From contig NZ_JAGFNU010000006.1 of assembly GCF_018457175.1 (NCBI RefSeq), positions 124,001 to 188,000 of the forward strand: a DNA stretch of 64,000 bases. Direction: 5' to 3'. Below the pieces are notes generated by a model, which was given only the letters and a program-made list of their open reading frames with translations, did not search any database and was not told the DNA's origin. Origin of the DNA: Pseudohalocynthiibacter aestuariivivens (GTDB taxonomy: Bacteria > Pseudomonadota > Alphaproteobacteria > Rhodobacterales > Rhodobacteraceae). Of the stretch, positions 43,520 through 52,045 are shown in pieces; position 1 is the first letter of the stretch, and each line of letters starts with the position of its first letter. The translations under genes were made by a program, and so were the position numbers.

Positions 43520-44139
43520 GCGGCACCCGTCTTTAAATACGCTTCAGCAAGCGCCAAATCTTCGGCAGTATTAACGTTAAAAAACGGGTCCAACGCGGCA
43601 ACCGGAAACAGCGCCTGTCCTGCACCATGCCTGTCGGTCCAAAGAACAACTTTTCTTAACCCATCTGAAAGCGCTGCCCGTAAATCGTCGCGCAAAGCAA
43701 CTGGCCACAAACCGAACGTTGGATGCCGGGCCACACCACGCTTCGGATCAGGCGTCGCAGCAAGCGCGATCGGCGTCCCCAATGTTTCCGCAGCCAAAAT
43801 CAACTGTGGCACCAGATCGGCAGGAAAGAACGGTGTATCGGCTGCTGCAGTTACGATATGGTCTGCACCTTTTTTCGCCGCCCAGTCCAGCCCGGCCAAA
43901 ACGCCTGCTAGCGGTCCTGCAAAACCTTCAATGCTATCCGCGATAACCGGAAGTCCAAATTCGGAAAATCGTGTTGCATCCCCATTTGCATTTAGCGCCA
44001 ATTCCGCAACCTGAGGGTCGAGTCGCTCAATCACATGGTCCAGAATTCGCGCACCACCTAGCGGCAACAAGCCTTTGTCACCACCTCCCATGCGGCGTGC
44101 CTGACCGCCCGCAAGAATTACCCCTAAAGGCTGCTTCAC
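43516..44139 (-). CDS. mobA: Molybdenum cofactor guanylyltransferase
   Basis: 207 residues. MobA attaches GMP to molybdopterin to make MGD, needed by formate dehydrogenase and DMSO reductase-family enzymes. Nucleotide-binding ILAGGQARRMGGGDKGLLPLGG begins the chain, with VIADSIEGFAGPLAGVLAGL and AAADTPFFP (Mg-binding Asp) following. Length normal. It lies between fdhD and the mobB-moeA fusion and overlaps both by four bases, so this is a translationally coupled operon. Confidence 0.93.
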   Translation of the reverse strand: MKQPLGVILAGGQARRMGGGDKGLLPLGGARILDHVIERLDPQVAELALNANGDATRFSEFGLPVIADSIEGFAGPLAGVLAGLDWAAKKGADHIVTAAADTPFFPADLVPQLILAAETLGTPIALAATPDPKRGVARHPTFGLWPVALRDDLRAALSDGLRKVVLWTDRHGAGQALFPVAALDPFFNVNTAEDLALAEAYLKTGAA

Positions 44140-45026
44140 AAACTTGCCCCCTTGCGCCCGTTCTTCTTCCCCTCATCGGGAACTGTGGCTGGGTCAGCGT
44201 CACGGACCAACCGCTCTTCGCCAGACAAGCAAATAAAGCGCCTCCCACGTAACCGGCCAACCAAGGTTAAACCAACTTCGCGCGCTATCTCGACACCCCA
44301 GGCAGTGAAACCTGACCGGGATGCAAGGACGGGAATACCCATCATGGCAGTCTTGATCACCATCTCTGATGTCAGCCGACCAGTTGTATAAAGGATCTTG
44401 TCTTCGGCTGTCGCGCCTTTGGAAAGCATCCAGCCCGCGATTTTATCAACCGCGTTATGACGCCCCACATCTTCCATATAGACCAGCGGCTGGTCCTGAT
44501 GACACAGAACCGTCCCATGTATTGCACCGGCCTCCAGATAAAGGCTTGGCGTGCGGTTTATCTTGGCTGAGAGCGCATAGAGCCACGAGGTGCGTAACGT
44601 CGTTCGTGGCAGCACCAGCCCTTCCAGACCCTCCATCATATCGCCAAAGACTGTCCCAACCGCGCAGCCGGATGTGCGCGTCTTCTTTTTCAGCTTTTCT
44701 TCATAGGTGGTTTGCCCATCCGTCCGCACAACGACGGTTTCCAGATCTTCGTCATAGTCGATGCCGCGAATGGTCTCGCCCGGCTGTAACATCCCCTGAT
44801 TGCTTAAAAACCCAAGCGCCAGGTATTCCGGATAGTCGCCAATCGTCATTGCAGTCACAATTTCCTGGCTGTTCAGAAAAATCGTCAAGGGGCGTTCTTC
44901 TACCACGGAAATTTGCGTTTCGGCACCGTCCTGATCGCGCCCGACGACTGCACGCGTCAATCTGTGATGCGCCGGATCAGGTGCTATCAGATATTGATCA
45001 AGATCATCACGCGTTGCCATTTGCAT
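44136..45026 (-). CDS. fdhD: Formate dehydrogenase accessory sulfurtransferase FdhD
   Basis: 296 residues. FdhD carries sulphur from IscS to the MGD cofactor of formate dehydrogenase. Family motifs: EERPLTIFLNSQEIVTAMTIGD, YLALGFLSNQGM, EDVGRHNAVDKIAGWML, LYTTGRLTSEMVIKTA and LASRSGFTAWGVEIARE. The Cys loop reads RTSGCAVGT with one Cys, not the CxxC of E. coli. The start is at 45026 (AGGGGA upstream); the frame before it (to 45251) is antisense to azlC. No formate dehydrogenase gene is in the window. It leads fdhD-mobA-mobB/moeA. Confidence 0.9.
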   Translation of the reverse strand: MQMATRDDLDQYLIAPDPAHHRLTRAVVGRDQDGAETQISVVEERPLTIFLNSQEIVTAMTIGDYPEYLALGFLSNQGMLQPGETIRGIDYDEDLETVVVRTDGQTTYEEKLKKKTRTSGCAVGTVFGDMMEGLEGLVLPRTTLRTSWLYALSAKINRTPSLYLEAGAIHGTVLCHQDQPLVYMEDVGRHNAVDKIAGWMLSKGATAEDKILYTTGRLTSEMVIKTAMMGIPVLASRSGFTAWGVEIAREVGLTLVGRLRGRRFICLSGEERLVRDADPATVPDEGKKNGRKGASL

Positions 45027-45077
45027 CTTTCCCCTGAAACAGGCATGGATTTGCAAGTAATAGCTTAGAGTCACCGA

Positions 45078-45794
45078 ATGACATCCACCACCTCGAAATC
45101 CGCCTATTGGCGTGGCATTCGCAACGGTTTGCCATTTTTGTTTGTTGCGATCCCTTTTGCAACGCTTTTTGGGGTTGTCGCAACCGAAGCCGGTTTCAAC
45201 ATTCTGGAAACCATGGGCTTTAGCGTGCTGATCATTGGCGGGGCTGCACAATTTGCCGCTGTTCAGCAGATGGTCGACAATTCACCCACGCTTATTGTTA
45301 TCGCAATTGCGTTGGCTGTTAACTTGCGCATGGCGATGTATTCAGCGGCACTTGTTCCCTATCTCGGCTCAGCCCCTCTCTGGCAGCGAGTTCTGTTGAG
45401 CTATGTTCTGTTTGACCAGAACTATGCGCTATCTGTGCTGGAATATGAGAAACGTCCGGAAATGTCAGTGGGCGAGAAAGTGGCCTTTTTTGTTGGTGCC
45501 GCGACACCGATCATCCCGGCTTGGTACGGCATGACACTGGTTGGTGCCTTGGTCGGCTCGCAGATTCCACCGGAATACGCATTGGATTTCGCGCTACCGA
45601 TCACATTCCTTTCAATCTTAGCCCCTGCGATCCGCACGCTTGCACATTTGCTGGCAGCGGTTGTTTCAGTCACTGCTGCGCTGATTTTTGCATTTCTTCC
45701 CTTCAACCTTGGCCTGCTGGTTGCCGCGGTTTTGGCAATGATCACAGGCGCACAAACGGAACTTTGGCTTGAAAGGCGCGGGAAATGGACATGA
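45078..45794 (+). CDS. azlC: AzlC-family branched-chain amino acid exporter, large subunit
   Basis: 238 residues with about five to seven hydrophobic helices. AzlC-type features: RGIRNGLPFLFVAIPFATLFGV, IIGGAAQFAAVQQM, VNLRMAMYSAALVPYLG and VLFDQNYALSVLEYE. With AzlD it makes a membrane exporter for branched-chain amino acids or azaleucine. It overlaps azlD by ten bases. It is divergent from fdhD with 51 bases between the starts. Substrate in this organism is not known. Confidence 0.85.
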   Translation: MTSTTSKSAYWRGIRNGLPFLFVAIPFATLFGVVATEAGFNILETMGFSVLIIGGAAQFAAVQQMVDNSPTLIVIAIALAVNLRMAMYSAALVPYLGSAPLWQRVLLSYVLFDQNYALSVLEYEKRPEMSVGEKVAFFVGAATPIIPAWYGMTLVGALVGSQIPPEYALDFALPITFLSILAPAIRTLAHLLAAVVSVTAALIFAFLPFNLGLLVAAVLAMITGAQTELWLERRGKWT

Positions 45795-46123
45795 ATAGTA
45801 GCGAAACATGGATTGTCATCGTCGCGATCGGAATTGGATCGTTTCTGATCCGGTTTTCTTTTGTGGGCCTGATTGGCGACCGGAAACTTCCGGATTGGGT
45901 GTTGCGGCATCTGCGCTACACACCCGTTGCGGTCATCCCCGGTATGGTTGCGCCACTTGTTCTGTGGCCGCCCGCAACGGGGGGTGAGCCCGATTTGGCA
46001 CGCCTATTGGCTGCGGGTGCTGCGCTGACAATCGGTTATGTAACGAAAAATGTGCTTGCCTCAATCTTCGCGGGCATAGGTACGCTTTATCTGGCGCTAT
46101 ATACCCTCAATATCCTCGGCTGA
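45785..46123 (+). CDS. azlD: AzlD-family small subunit
   Basis: 112 residues, four hydrophobic stretches with the AzlD pattern: GIGSFLIRFSFVGLIG, LRHLRYTPVAVIPGMVAPLVLWP, and LAAGAALTIGYVTKNVLASI. Partner of AzlC, whose end it overlaps. Its own 3' end overlaps the following lipoprotein gene by 27 bases on the opposite strand. Confidence 0.82.
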   Translation: MDMNSSETWIVIVAIGIGSFLIRFSFVGLIGDRKLPDWVLRHLRYTPVAVIPGMVAPLVLWPPATGGEPDLARLLAAGAALTIGYVTKNVLASIFAGIGTLYLALYTLNILG

Positions 46124-46717
46124 AGCTTCGACCAGAAGGTACTTGTTGTCGGCGGCATCGTCGTCGCGCAAAATCTGCGTTGTTACCCCAGGAAACTTTG
46201 CAAATTCTTCCATGGTTTTCTTTGGAAACCAGCTGAACGGGAATTCTTCAAAACCCGGCAAGCTCGCAAGAATAGTTGAAAGACTCTTTGAGCATTGCGC
46301 CTTTGGAACCGCCCCGTAGCTCTGGACCGCTTGCATCGCTGCCTGTGCAACTTCGGGTGACACCTCAAGTGTCTGGACCACTGCGTAGTGCGTTATACGC
46401 GCATGGTAGTCGAGATAGGAATCGAGAAAGCTCGGCGTAAAGCCATAGTGCACATCGTTGCGTTCAGGTGCTGCCGGATGGTGCCAAGTACCCGCAGGGT
46501 CAAACAGAATCCGCTGGTTTCCATTGACCATCAAGCCCGAATGCGCGCCAGCTCCGTTTTGCGCATTGATCACTGTAAACAGCGTCAGAGATGTTGGCCC
46601 GCCGTCAGTGTAGACCGCGCGCTCTACTTCCTCTGCAGGGGCCCAAACGGGCTCTGCCGCGGTTCCGCAGGCCACAAGAAAACCCGAAAGAAGAAACCAC
46701 AGGAATAGCTTTCGCAT
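46097..46717 (-). CDS. Lipoprotein with a possible permuted papain-like His/Cys pair
   Basis: 206 residues. Signal with lipobox LVAC (Cys17), so anchored to a membrane. Then FTVINAQNGAGAHSGLMVNGNQRILFDPAG, with a His before a beta strand, and later VPKAQCSKSLSTILASL, a Cys at the start of a helix. His-before-Cys in this arrangement is that of LRAT/YaeF-type permuted NlpC/P60 enzymes, so an amidase, acyltransferase or thioesterase role is possible. This is inference; I know no named family. It overlaps azlD at its 3' end. Confidence 0.7.
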   Translation of the reverse strand: MRKLFLWFLLSGFLVACGTAAEPVWAPAEEVERAVYTDGGPTSLTLFTVINAQNGAGAHSGLMVNGNQRILFDPAGTWHHPAAPERNDVHYGFTPSFLDSYLDYHARITHYAVVQTLEVSPEVAQAAMQAVQSYGAVPKAQCSKSLSTILASLPGFEEFPFSWFPKKTMEEFAKFPGVTTQILRDDDAADNKYLLVEASAEDIEGI

Positions 46718-46773
46718 TATCTGTTCCCTGAACTCTTAGCTAAGCGGCAAACATTTCCGCGCGCGGCAGAAGA

Positions 46774-46908
46774 TCAGCTATTAAAGATGGCAAGAAAAAT
46801 CAGAATACCAATAATGAAAACGCTGGAATATGTGACGGCTTTGATAAAGCCAGAATAGGTCTTTTCCTGAACTGTCGTTCTCATTGTTCCGTGTTTATGT
46901 TCTGCCAT
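46774..46908 (-). CDS. aa3-type cytochrome c oxidase subunit IV peptide
   Basis: 44 residues: MAEHKHGTMRTTVQEKTYSG, then one membrane helix (about 22-42, FIIGILIFLAIF) ending NS. It matches the COX_aa3 subunit IV family (PF07835), which in Paracoccus and Rhodobacter binds the aa3-type oxidase core. The distant position from the core genes is usual. It is too short for common ORF cut-offs. It lies between a lipoprotein gene and the DUF6173 gene. Confidence 0.8.
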   Translation of the reverse strand: MAEHKHGTMRTTVQEKTYSGFIKAVTYSSVFIIGILIFLAIFNS

Positions 46909-46996
46909 AGGTGCGATCCTCATAATGTCTTGCGCTTCACTTAGACGATTTTACAAGCGCTGTCACGCATCTGTTAACGGGATCATAGACCCAAAT

Positions 46997-47458
46997 TCAA
47001 CCGGCTTCTATATCCGCAGCCAACCTGAAACCAATCCGGTTTGGCTCTTTGCGGCTAACTTCTTTAGGAAGCGCGCGCAGCATGACATTAAGTTGGGTGA
47101 CATGTTGAACCAGTTGCGTTTTGGCGCCAGCCTGATCCGAACCATAAAAGGTCACAATATCCGGGTCAAAATAACCCAGCCCTTCGATCCGCAGAACACC
47201 CGCATCGCCGCCGGTAAAGCCCATTGCGACCTCTTGTTCATTGTCGAGCTGCTCTTCAAAGTTTTTGATGTAAAGAATGATGCGTTCATACGCCCATTCG
47301 GCGGGGCTTTTTTGTTTAACGGTTTTTTTGGTTTTGCCCTTTGGTAGGTTGCGGCCCTCGGTCGTGACTGTGCCGTCCGGGTTGCAATGCACTGCATGGG
47401 CGCGTGGCAGTGCGGCGTCTTCTTCCGCTTCGGCTGACGTTTTGATTCTACCGTCCAT
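46997..47458 (-). CDS. DUF6173 family protein
   Basis: 153 residues. Conserved core SPAEWAYERIILYIKNFEEQLDNEQEVAMGF, then VLRIEGLGYFDPDIVTFYG and TQLVQHVTQLNVMLRALPK, ending RIGFRLAADI. This fits DUF6173, a family known mostly from Rhodobacterales. Function unknown. The ATG at 47458 has AGGGGG upstream; an ATG at 47464 overlaps the MBL stop and is the alternative. It is the last gene of acyl-CoA dehydrogenase-MBL-DUF6173. Confidence 0.75.
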   Translation of the reverse strand: MDGRIKTSAEAEEDAALPRAHAVHCNPDGTVTTEGRNLPKGKTKKTVKQKSPAEWAYERIILYIKNFEEQLDNEQEVAMGFTGGDAGVLRIEGLGYFDPDIVTFYGSDQAGAKTQLVQHVTQLNVMLRALPKEVSRKEPNRIGFRLAADIEAG

Positions 47459-47460
47459 AT

Positions 47461-48507
47461 TCATCCCCCTACGTAGTAAAGCCAAGCACCGTCTTCGCGC
47501 CGCCGACGCGCAATTTTATCAAGTTGGTACAGATGAGAGACGTGCGCCTTTGCCTCGACCAGTGCAAGCCCGTATTCACCTTCACCAATTTCCCGCTTAA
47601 ACAGAGGTGCGAAACATTCGCCCGCTGTTCGCGGTGTTTCAAGGTGCGCCATCAGCCGGTTCAACGCGCCATGGTGGTTATCAATCAGTTGCCGCATTCG
47701 GGTTGGCAAACCCGTAAATGGCAGATTATGGCCCGCCAACACCAAGTGGTCAGGCCGCGCAAGTGTTTGAAGACGTTCGCAAGCTTCAAGCCAGTCAGCT
47801 AACGGATCAGCGCCAGGCTCTGTTGCATAGACGCCTACATTTGGCGAGATTGACGCAATGATCTGATCGCCAGAAATCACCAAATTGTCATCGCGTGACC
47901 AGAAAGTTGCATGCTCTGGCGCGTGCCCGTTCCCAATATGAACGTCCCAGTCACGTCCGCCGATTCGCATGACATCACCTTGCTTGATGCGGTTAAACCC
48001 CAATGGCATGGGCGCGACGATATCAGCGAAATTGAAGGGTCGTTCCGTAGCACGGTTTTCCAGCACGTCCGCATCCATACCGCATGATCGCCAAAAGTTC
48101 AGCGTTTCTTCGGTCGGCACCGCCTGTTCATCCAGCATAAGCATTCGCGCGAACAGCCAGGCAGTACGTGTCGTCCATAGTTCAGCCCCCTGTGCGGCCT
48201 GAAACCACCCGGCCAATCCCACATGGTCTGGGTGATGATGTGTGACGATCACCCTACTGACGGGCTTGCCACCAAGTGGGCCAGCCAGCAGTTTTTCCCA
48301 GACCGCGCGTGTGCGGCGTGAGTCAAAACCAGTGTCGATGACCGTCCAGCTTTCACCTTCATCCAGCGCATAAACATTCACATGATCCAGTTTCATTGGA
48401 AGCGGCAGCCGCATCCAAAGCACACCATCAGCGACCTCTACCGCATCTCCTTCGACGGGAGGCGATGTATGGGGATAGCGGAGAGGCGTCTCTGCGCCGT
48501 CCATCAT
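47461..48507 (-). CDS. Metallo-beta-lactamase fold hydrolase
   Basis: 348 residues. Metal motif THHHPDHVG (HxHxDH), later ligands in NGHAPEHATF (His), ISGDQIIAS (Asp) and VLAGHNLPF (His), so a two-metal site is intact. The C-terminal helical part (EGEYGLALVEAKAHVSHL) fits the BLACT winged-helix type seen in LACTB2-like proteins, which act on RNA or thioesters; substrate unknown. It overlaps the acyl-CoA dehydrogenase gene by four bases, so a thioester hydrolase role for it is worth considering. Confidence 0.83.
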   Translation of the reverse strand: MMDGAETPLRYPHTSPPVEGDAVEVADGVLWMRLPLPMKLDHVNVYALDEGESWTVIDTGFDSRRTRAVWEKLLAGPLGGKPVSRVIVTHHHPDHVGLAGWFQAAQGAELWTTRTAWLFARMLMLDEQAVPTEETLNFWRSCGMDADVLENRATERPFNFADIVAPMPLGFNRIKQGDVMRIGGRDWDVHIGNGHAPEHATFWSRDDNLVISGDQIIASISPNVGVYATEPGADPLADWLEACERLQTLARPDHLVLAGHNLPFTGLPTRMRQLIDNHHGALNRLMAHLETPRTAGECFAPLFKREIGEGEYGLALVEAKAHVSHLYQLDKIARRRREDGAWLYYVGG

Positions 48508-50219
48508 GCGCCCAATTCATCCAGCGAGAGCGCGTAGAGTCCGCGCGCGCCTTCGCGTACATGCGTCAGCTGAGCAGCATATTCCGGTAGCAGCCGTTTG
48601 ATGTAGAAACGCGCAAGATGGGTACGTGGGCCACTCCCGCCTTCTGCCTTTGCGGCTTTCAGGTGGAAATGCGCGCCCAAAACCCGTGCGAACGCGCGCA
48701 AGTAAGGCACAGCACCGGCAAAACGTTCATTAAGATCTTCCTGTGAAACCAACCATTCCGTCGTCTCGCGCAGGGTTTCTGCCGCAGACCAAAGCGCTTC
48801 GCTCATATTCGGGAACAATTCCCGCTCTGCTTCGGCAGCCATTTCGACTTCTTCCAACAAACGAAATGCGGCGTCGCCGCCGTCCATCAGCTTTCTGGCG
48901 ACCAGATCCATCGCCTGAATACCGTTTGTCCCTTCGTAGATAGCAGTCACACGCACATCGCGTGAAAACTGCGCAGCACCTGTTTCCTCAATAAAGCCCA
49001 TACCGCCATGTACCTGAACCCCCATATGCGCGACCTCGTTGCCGATATCGGTACCATGCGCTTTGGCAATTGGCGTAATTAGCGCCGCGCGTGCCAGCCA
49101 GTCTGAATCACCTGTTGCGCGCGCCATATCAATCGCGACAGCGCAGGACAGTGCGATAGAGCGTGCCGCAAAAACCTCGGCCTTCATTGTGGTCAACATC
49201 CGGCGCACATCGGCGTGATCAGCAATGGTGCCGCCGCCTTCTACCGGCGTACTACCCTGTTTTCTTTCAAGCGCATAACCAAGCGCCTGCTGATAGGCAC
49301 CTTCGGCTGAACCAATCCCCTGTCCGCCAACGCCCAGACGCGCATTGTTCATCATTGTGAACATGGCTTTCATGCCCTGATGTGGTTCTCCCACGAGCCA
49401 ACCAGTTGCGCCATCGAATTGCATTACCGCTGTGGGGGATCCGTGCAGCCCCAGTTTATGTTCGAGCGACACAACACTCAGGCTGTTGGCGACACCGGGT
49501 TCACCGTCAGTATCTGGGATATATTTGGGGACCATGAACAGGCTGATACCCTTTGTGCCAGCAGCACCATCCGGCAAACGGGCCAACACAAGGTGGCAGA
49601 CATTCGCGCTGAAATCATTGTCAGCCCAGCTGATATAGATTTTCTGGCCCGTAACAGCAAAAGTGCCGTCACCATTTGACTCTGCCTTTGACCGCAATGC
49701 ACCAACATCTGAACCTGCTTGTGACTCGGTCAGGTTCATCGTTCCGCACCATTCACCACTGATAAGTTTCGGCAGGTAGATCGCCTTGATCTCTTCACTC
49801 GCGTGGTGTTCCAGCGCTTCGATCTGGCCCTGACTCATGAGCGGATTCAGCTGCAGCGCCAGACATGCGCCAGCCATCATCTCATTCACGGCTGTTGTGA
49901 GGGTCATTGGCAAACCCATCCCCCCGCTTTCCGCGCTTGCAGAGATTCCGATCCAGCCTCCTTCAGCAATAGCACGATACCCCTCGGCAAAACCCGGAGA
50001 CGTACGAACAACACCGTTTTCCAGAACTGCCGGATGCAAATCCCCGTTGCGTTGTAGTGGCGAGAGGACTTCGCTACACATCCGCCCGGCTTCTGACAGA
50101 ATCGCAGATGTCATATCCGGGGTGGCCTCGGCAAACAAATCTATTTTTGCGACCTGATCAAACTCCACCACGTGGTCAAAAATATACTGAAACTCATCCA
50201 CCGGTGCGCGATAGGCCAT
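48504..50219 (-). CDS. Acyl-CoA dehydrogenase, DmdC/long-form type
   Basis: 571 residues, longer than classic acyl-CoA dehydrogenases (about 380), with an extra C-terminal domain (ACAD C-terminal family, PF12806). Seen: ISASAESGGMGLP, CGTMNLTESQAGSDVGALRSKA for FAD binding, YISWADND, VHGGMGFIEETG and the base Glu in TAIYEGTNGIQ. This is the architecture of DmdC, which oxidises methylmercaptopropionyl-CoA in roseobacters, but several paralogues exist per genome and a fatty acid substrate is equally possible. The start is 50219. MBL and DUF6173 genes follow. Confidence 0.82.
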   Translation of the reverse strand: MAYRAPVDEFQYIFDHVVEFDQVAKIDLFAEATPDMTSAILSEAGRMCSEVLSPLQRNGDLHPAVLENGVVRTSPGFAEGYRAIAEGGWIGISASAESGGMGLPMTLTTAVNEMMAGACLALQLNPLMSQGQIEALEHHASEEIKAIYLPKLISGEWCGTMNLTESQAGSDVGALRSKAESNGDGTFAVTGQKIYISWADNDFSANVCHLVLARLPDGAAGTKGISLFMVPKYIPDTDGEPGVANSLSVVSLEHKLGLHGSPTAVMQFDGATGWLVGEPHQGMKAMFTMMNNARLGVGGQGIGSAEGAYQQALGYALERKQGSTPVEGGGTIADHADVRRMLTTMKAEVFAARSIALSCAVAIDMARATGDSDWLARAALITPIAKAHGTDIGNEVAHMGVQVHGGMGFIEETGAAQFSRDVRVTAIYEGTNGIQAMDLVARKLMDGGDAAFRLLEEVEMAAEAERELFPNMSEALWSAAETLRETTEWLVSQEDLNERFAGAVPYLRAFARVLGAHFHLKAAKAEGGSGPRTHLARFYIKRLLPEYAAQLTHVREGARGLYALSLDELGA

Positions 50220-50344
50220 CGTGTTCCCTTTCCAAAACCGCCTTATTGTGGTCAAAACAGCGGCAACAGTAAAAAATTCTTCGCGGCCCAAGTTAAACGA
50301 CGGCCCCCGTACAGCAACATTGACGCAGCGTCACAGGGCAGACA

Positions 50345-51292
50345 GTGATCGAAACCAAAACTCTTTCCGTAACTCCGCCAGACCTCAAAGAAGCGGCTGA
50401 GATCCTTCATAACGGAGGGCTTGTCGCCTTTCCAACCGAAACTGTCTACGGTCTGGGGGCCGATGCCTGCAGTAACCGCGCTGTTGCACGGATTTTTCAA
50501 GCAAAGGGAAGGCCAAGTTTCAACCCGTTGATTGCCCATGTTGCTGACATCCGGATGGCGCGTGCTTTCGCGCATTTCGATGATATCGCTCTTCGACTTG
50601 CCGCTGCATTTTGGCCGGGGCCTCTGACACTTGTGCTTCCGTTGCGCGAAAACTCTGGCATGTCTCCTCTCGCCTCTGCAGGGCTCAACACGATAGGTCT
50701 GCGTGTACCGGAACACCGTGCTGCGCAAATGCTCCTTGAAGAGTTCGGTGGCCCTATTGCTGCGCCTTCAGCGAACCGTTCAGGCCAAATCAGCCCGACG
50801 ACTGCGGCGCATGTTCTGGCTGGGCTTACCGGACGTATTGAGGCGGTGCTGGATGACGGCCCTTGCCCTGTCGGTCTTGAATCCACAATCATTGGGTTTG
50901 AGGGCGGCGCAACCTTACTGCGCGCAGGGGGGTTACCGATGGAAGTCATCGAATCCTGCCTTGGTAAGCCGCTGCGGTTTATCTCGAAAACTGACCCGGT
51001 CACGGCACCGGGACAGCTTGCATCCCATTACGCGCCAAACGCGCGAGTCCGCCTGAATGCAACGACTAAGAATGAGGGCGAAATGCTGCTTGGTTTCGGG
51101 TCGGTCGAGGGTGCTGATTTAAACCTTTCACCCAGCCACGATATGGTAGAAGCCGCTGCAAACCTGTTTGGCTACCTTCACCAACTTGACGCAATGGGCG
51201 CAAAGACAATCGCAGTCTCAACCATTCCTGATACCGGGCTTGGCCGTGCAATTAATGACCGCCTGCGCCGCGCAGCAGCACCTCGCTCATAA
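50345..51292 (+). CDS. L-threonylcarbamoyladenylate synthase (Sua5 type)
   Basis: 315 residues. YrdC domain at 1-200 (GGLVAFPTETVYGLGADA, KGRPSFNPLIAHV, LNTIGLRVPEH, APSANRSGQISPT) plus a C-terminal Sua5 domain (about 230-315) with DDRL-like RAINDRLRRAA. It makes threonylcarbamoyl-AMP for the t6A37 tRNA modification. The start is GTG at 50345, with AGGGCAGACA upstream. It faces the acyl-CoA dehydrogenase gene divergently and stands alone, 125 bases from its start. Confidence 0.92.
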   Translation: MIETKTLSVTPPDLKEAAEILHNGGLVAFPTETVYGLGADACSNRAVARIFQAKGRPSFNPLIAHVADIRMARAFAHFDDIALRLAAAFWPGPLTLVLPLRENSGMSPLASAGLNTIGLRVPEHRAAQMLLEEFGGPIAAPSANRSGQISPTTAAHVLAGLTGRIEAVLDDGPCPVGLESTIIGFEGGATLLRAGGLPMEVIESCLGKPLRFISKTDPVTAPGQLASHYAPNARVRLNATTKNEGEMLLGFGSVEGADLNLSPSHDMVEAAANLFGYLHQLDAMGAKTIAVSTIPDTGLGRAINDRLRRAAAPRS

Positions 51293-51358
51293 AGGGCAAT
51301 GAAACCTCTTAGCCTTAAAAATGCCCTTGCTATTAGTAGAACGATCTAGCGCTTAAGT

Positions 51359-51916
51359 TTAAGCCCGCCCGGCCGTTGCCGACAAAAGCAGGGGATCAAC
51401 TCCCAACGTTTTTAACGCTGCTTCCCATTTGCTCCGATTGCTCTTGGCAAAAACAACTTCGGGACTGGCATCACAGGTTAGCCAGCCGTTTTGGCCAATT
51501 TCCGCCTCCAACTGACCCGGCCCCCAGCCAGCATATCCAAGCGCCAGAAGAACACGCTCTGGCCCTTGGCCTTGCGCAAGATCTTCCAGAACATCCAACG
51601 TAGCTGTCATTGCGAAACAGTCATCAATTTGCATCGTCGTTTCTTTTGTTCCGTATTCCGAAGAATGCAGCACAAAGCCGCGGCCAATTTCAACCGGGCC
51701 TCCAAAATGGACGTCGGGAACAACGATGCCGGGAACGATATTGATCGAAAGCTGTTTTAGAAGTTCATCAAACTTCATTTCAACCGACGGCTTGTTTACG
51801 ATAAGCCCCATGGACCCCGCGTCAGAATGTGCGCATAGAAATACAACAGATTTCTCGAATCTGGTATCACCCATGCCCGGCATGGCCACCAGAAGCTTAC
51901 CGCTCAGATTCGTCAT
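51359..51916 (-). CDS. UPF0301/YqgE family protein
   Basis: 185 residues. NLSGKLLVAMPGMGDTRFEKSVVFLCAHS, then GLIVNKPS, FGGPVEIGRGFVLHS and LALGYAGWGPGQLEAEI are the AlgH/YqgE (UPF0301) signatures. Function of the family is not established. A start at 51934 adds MEASGD; 51916 matches the family N-terminus better. It is divergent from the DsbD-domain gene with 129 bases between the chosen starts. Confidence 0.87.
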   Translation of the reverse strand: MTNLSGKLLVAMPGMGDTRFEKSVVFLCAHSDAGSMGLIVNKPSVEMKFDELLKQLSINIVPGIVVPDVHFGGPVEIGRGFVLHSSEYGTKETTMQIDDCFAMTATLDVLEDLAQGQGPERVLLALGYAGWGPGQLEAEIGQNGWLTCDASPEVVFAKSNRSKWEAALKTLGVDPLLLSATAGRA

Positions 51917-52045
51917 GTCGCCTGATGCTTCCATGGCTTAAGCATGGCCGCTCTTTGGCTTGTTCGCAAGGTCAAGAACGCCACAGTCACAACCTATCTC
52001 CCAAATGTGATTTTCTATCCCGTGTGGCTCGTCTATTGTCTTTGC

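Noticed and set aside
50252-50728. A 158-codon minus-strand frame over the Sua5 gene
   Set aside because: Lies fully antisense to a clear Sua5 domain gene; composition is that of a reverse-frame shadow.
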